From contig NZ_JAJFET010000001.1 of assembly GCF_020707215.1 (NCBI RefSeq), forward strand, positions 372,001 through 436,000: 64,000 nt of DNA. Direction: 5' to 3'. The notes beneath the pieces were generated by a model that made no database searches, was not told the origin of the DNA, and worked only from the letters and a program-made list of their open reading frames with translations. The position numbers were made by a program, and so were the translations under genes. Source of the stretch: Sphingomonas sp. PL-96 (GTDB lineage Bacteria > Pseudomonadota > Alphaproteobacteria > Sphingomonadales > Sphingomonadaceae). Shown piece after piece: positions 62,509 through 64,000 of the stretch (its first letter is position 1; the number at the start of each line of letters is the position of its first letter).

Positions 62509-63309
62509 ATGCGGTCCAGCAGCGCGCTCAGATGGTCGGGAGGCGCGTTGTCGCTCGCCCTGCTTGCCACCGGCTCCGCCGCCTTCGCCCAGGACGCCGA
62601 GGAGGACCGGACCCGCAGCAGGACCAGGATCGCGCTCGGGCCGCAACTCGTTCCCAGCTTCCCGGGCTCCGACTCGATGCGCCTGCGCCCCCTGATCGAC
62701 ATCGCGCGGACCCGCGGGAACGAGCCCTTTCCCTTCGAGGCTCCGGACGAAGCCGCTGGGCCGATCCTGTGGCGCAGCAACGGCTGGCAGCTGGGGCCTG
62801 CGCTTGGCGTGGAGGGCAAGCGGTCGCGCAAGGACACGGACGGGCTGCTGCCGAAGGTCGGCTTCACGGTCGAGCTTGGCGGCTTCGTCCAGTATCAGCT
62901 CGCGCCCTCCCTGCGCCTTCGCACCGAAGTCCGTCAGGGGATCGGCGGCCACAAGGGTCTGATCGGAACCGTCAGCGCGGACTATGTGGCGCGCGATCGC
63001 GACCAATGGCTCTTTTCGATTGGTCCCCGGGTGACCCTGACCAATGATCGCTATCACCGCGCCTACTTCGGGGTGGACCCGGCCAGCGCCGCCGCCAGCG
63101 GCCTGTCGGCCTACAAGGCCGATGGCGGGTTGCAGGCGGTGGGGGCAGGCACAGGCTTCCTCTATCAGCTCACGCCGCGGTGGGGCCTCTACAGCTATGC
63201 CAAATATGATCGGCTGGTGGCGGATGCCGGTCGATCGCCAGTCGTTCGGGCCTTTGGCTCGCGCAATCAGCTGTCGGGCGGCGTCGCCCTCAGCTTCACC
63301 TTCCGGTGA
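62509..63309 (+). CDS. MipA/OmpV-family outer-membrane protein
   Basis: This 266-residue protein has a signal peptide (to about residue 28, AFA-Q) and beta-strand-rich sequence. MipA/OmpV features include RIALGPQLVPSFPGSDSMRLRPLIDIA, GPALGVEGKRSRKD and VELGGFVQYQLAPSLRLRTEVRQGIGGHKGL. The C-terminus ends in Phe-Arg after GGVALSFTF. It is a predicted outer-membrane barrel, role uncertain. The ATG at 62509 is preferred over a GTG 9 nt upstream because GGGAGG is too close to the latter. Confidence 0.87.
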   Translation: MRSSSALRWSGGALSLALLATGSAAFAQDAEEDRTRSRTRIALGPQLVPSFPGSDSMRLRPLIDIARTRGNEPFPFEAPDEAAGPILWRSNGWQLGPALGVEGKRSRKDTDGLLPKVGFTVELGGFVQYQLAPSLRLRTEVRQGIGGHKGLIGTVSADYVARDRDQWLFSIGPRVTLTNDRYHRAYFGVDPASAAASGLSAYKADGGLQAVGAGTGFLYQLTPRWGLYSYAKYDRLVADAGRSPVVRAFGSRNQLSGGVALSFTFR

Positions 63310-63461
63310 GTGGCGGGCCGGTGAAGCCCGGATCCGCGGGTCCCGGCATGGGACGGCCACCGTCACAGTTCGTTCACAATAGCCTGTCAGGGCGCATCCG
63401 GATTGGCTTGCGCCCGGACCCGCACGGATTGTAACGGGCGCGGCCCGCCCAGGAGTGTCTC

Positions 63462-64000
63462 ATTCGCCAGATTGCCGCCTTGCCGTACCGCACCGAGGGC
63501 TCTGCCATCGATGCGCCGCTGCGCGTGCTGCTGGTGACCTCGCGCGAGAGCAAGCGCTGGGTGATCCCCAAGGGGAATCTGGACAAGGGCGCGACCCCGC
63601 ACGGCGGGGCTGCGATCGAGGCGGAGGAGGAGGCCGGCGTGCGCGGCCTCGTCTGCCCGACCTCGCTTGGGTCCTATCGCTATCGCAAGCGGCGGCGCAA
63701 CGGCGCCTCGCTGATGATCGACGTGGATGTGTTCCCGTTGGCCGTGAGCCAGGAACTCGACACGTGGAAGGAGCAGTCGCAGCGCGAGCGTCGCTGGTTC
63801 AGCCTGGCCGAGGCAGCTGCCGCGGTTGAGGAGCCCGACCTTGGAGAGCTGATCCGCTCCTTCGCCCCGTCGAAAATGAAAGCAGCAATGCGGCGCACCG
63901 ACCTGTTCAGCGCGGTGGCCGGCAAGTCTAAGGTGAATCAGATGTTCGGATGGTTTCAACGGCTGCTTCCGAAGACCGGGAATTTCTTCGAGATGTTCGA
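63462..64000 (+). CDS. NUDIX hydrolase domain, frame open to the window end
   Basis: The frame reads IRQIAALPYRTEG, then a NUDIX core with RWVIPKGNLDKGATPHGGAAIEAEEEAGV. The EAxEEAG part of the box is intact, and the first Glu is replaced by Ala, as in diphosphoinositol-phosphatase-like members. No ATG, GTG or TTG fits upstream. AGGAG at 63451-63455 is ideally placed for an ATT at 63462; a TTG at 63480 is the alternative. No stop separates it from the DUF47-like start at 63942, so fusion is possible. The product is partial because the window ends. Confidence 0.75.
   Translation, partial: MRQIAALPYRTEGSAIDAPLRVLLVTSRESKRWVIPKGNLDKGATPHGGAAIEAEEEAGVRGLVCPTSLGSYRYRKRRRNGASLMIDVDVFPLAVSQELDTWKEQSQRERRWFSLAEAAAAVEEPDLGELIRSFAPSKMKAAMRRTDLFSAVAGKSKVNQMFGWFQRLLPKTGNFFEMF
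63942..64000 (+). CDS. Start of a DUF47 (PhoU-like) protein, partial
   Basis: The in-frame ATG at 63942, with AAGG 8 nt upstream, opens MFGWFQRLLPKTGNFFEMF, a typical N-terminus of DUF47 proteins that accompany Pit phosphate transporters. It shares the frame of the NUDIX domain with no stop between them. It is either an internal start of a separate gene or the second half of a fusion. Only 19 residues are visible. Confidence 0.6.
   Translation, partial: MFGWFQRLLPKTGNFFEMF

Overview
The window looks like chromosome of a high-GC alphaproteobacterium, most likely a sphingomonad (Sphingomonas or a close relative). Supporting signs are the ATP synthase inhibitor zeta subunit (DUF1476), a TIGR02300/FYDLN-type acidic protein, a fused ThiS-ThiG protein, an MlaA protein with a TonB-box-like motif, a large TonB-dependent receptor, BlaI/BlaR-type regulation, and GGAAC-N16-CGTT promoters typical of the alphaproteobacterial general stress sigma factor EcfG. 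No phage, integrase, insertion sequence, rRNA or CRISPR array was seen. The identification is inferred from gene content, not from a database search.

Layout. 0-5 kb (minus strand): aroQ-accB-accC, then arsC and a phospholipase D-family protein. 4.7-6 kb: fused thiSG, then stress gene csbD with its own EcfG-type promoter and terminator. 6-8.7 kb: CoA-transferase genes scoA/scoB separated by an e(P4)-like acid phosphatase lipoprotein. 8.8-11 kb: leuC, a tiny ORF, leuD. 11.3-12.2 kb: zeta subunit, BolA, monothiol glutaredoxin. 13.2-15.2 kb: a blaI-blaR1-like pair behind tandem operators. 15-26 kb: mostly single genes (PQQ-like lipoprotein, PhyH dioxygenase, MBL hydrolase, MATE pump, nadA, AIM24-like protein, mlaA, DEAD-box helicase). 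26.5-34.5 kb: small secreted proteins, barstar-like inhibitor, two divergent L,D-transpeptidases, nadC, RNase T2, DUF4112, a solute-binding lipoprotein. 34.5-38.5 kb: tRNA-Leu, ihfB, rpsA, cmk, FYDLN-like gene, tRNA-Ala.

38.6-51.5 kb is the main accessory region, a sugar-utilisation locus. A seven-gene minus-strand operon encodes a two-domain DUF1080 protein, three Tat-exported Gfo/Idh/MocA oxidoreductases, an ApbE flavin transferase, mannonate dehydratase (UxuA) and a hexuronate-type MFS transporter. Divergent from it lie a FadR/GntR regulator and a TonB-dependent receptor. Together they suggest outer-membrane uptake of a glycoside, periplasmic redox (3-keto type) cleavage, and inner-membrane import and dehydration of a uronate-derived acid. 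This is the best candidate in the window for an incompletely described system.

51.5-64 kb is a metabolic and stress block: a ThDP enzyme, a small lipoprotein and an SDR with divergent EcfG-like promoters, DUF72, a glutamine amidotransferase, a HAD phosphatase, an FNT channel, a small CxxCH membrane protein with DUF2243, a Zn-dependent dehydrogenase operon with glutaredoxin and patatin, a MipA/OmpV-like porin, and a NUDIX frame running off the window in frame with a DUF47-like start.

Seven intergenic gaps carry members of one family of hairpin repeats (GCAGGAGC, GCAGGGATA and GCCGGGGT arms), some as composite elements of about 200 bp.
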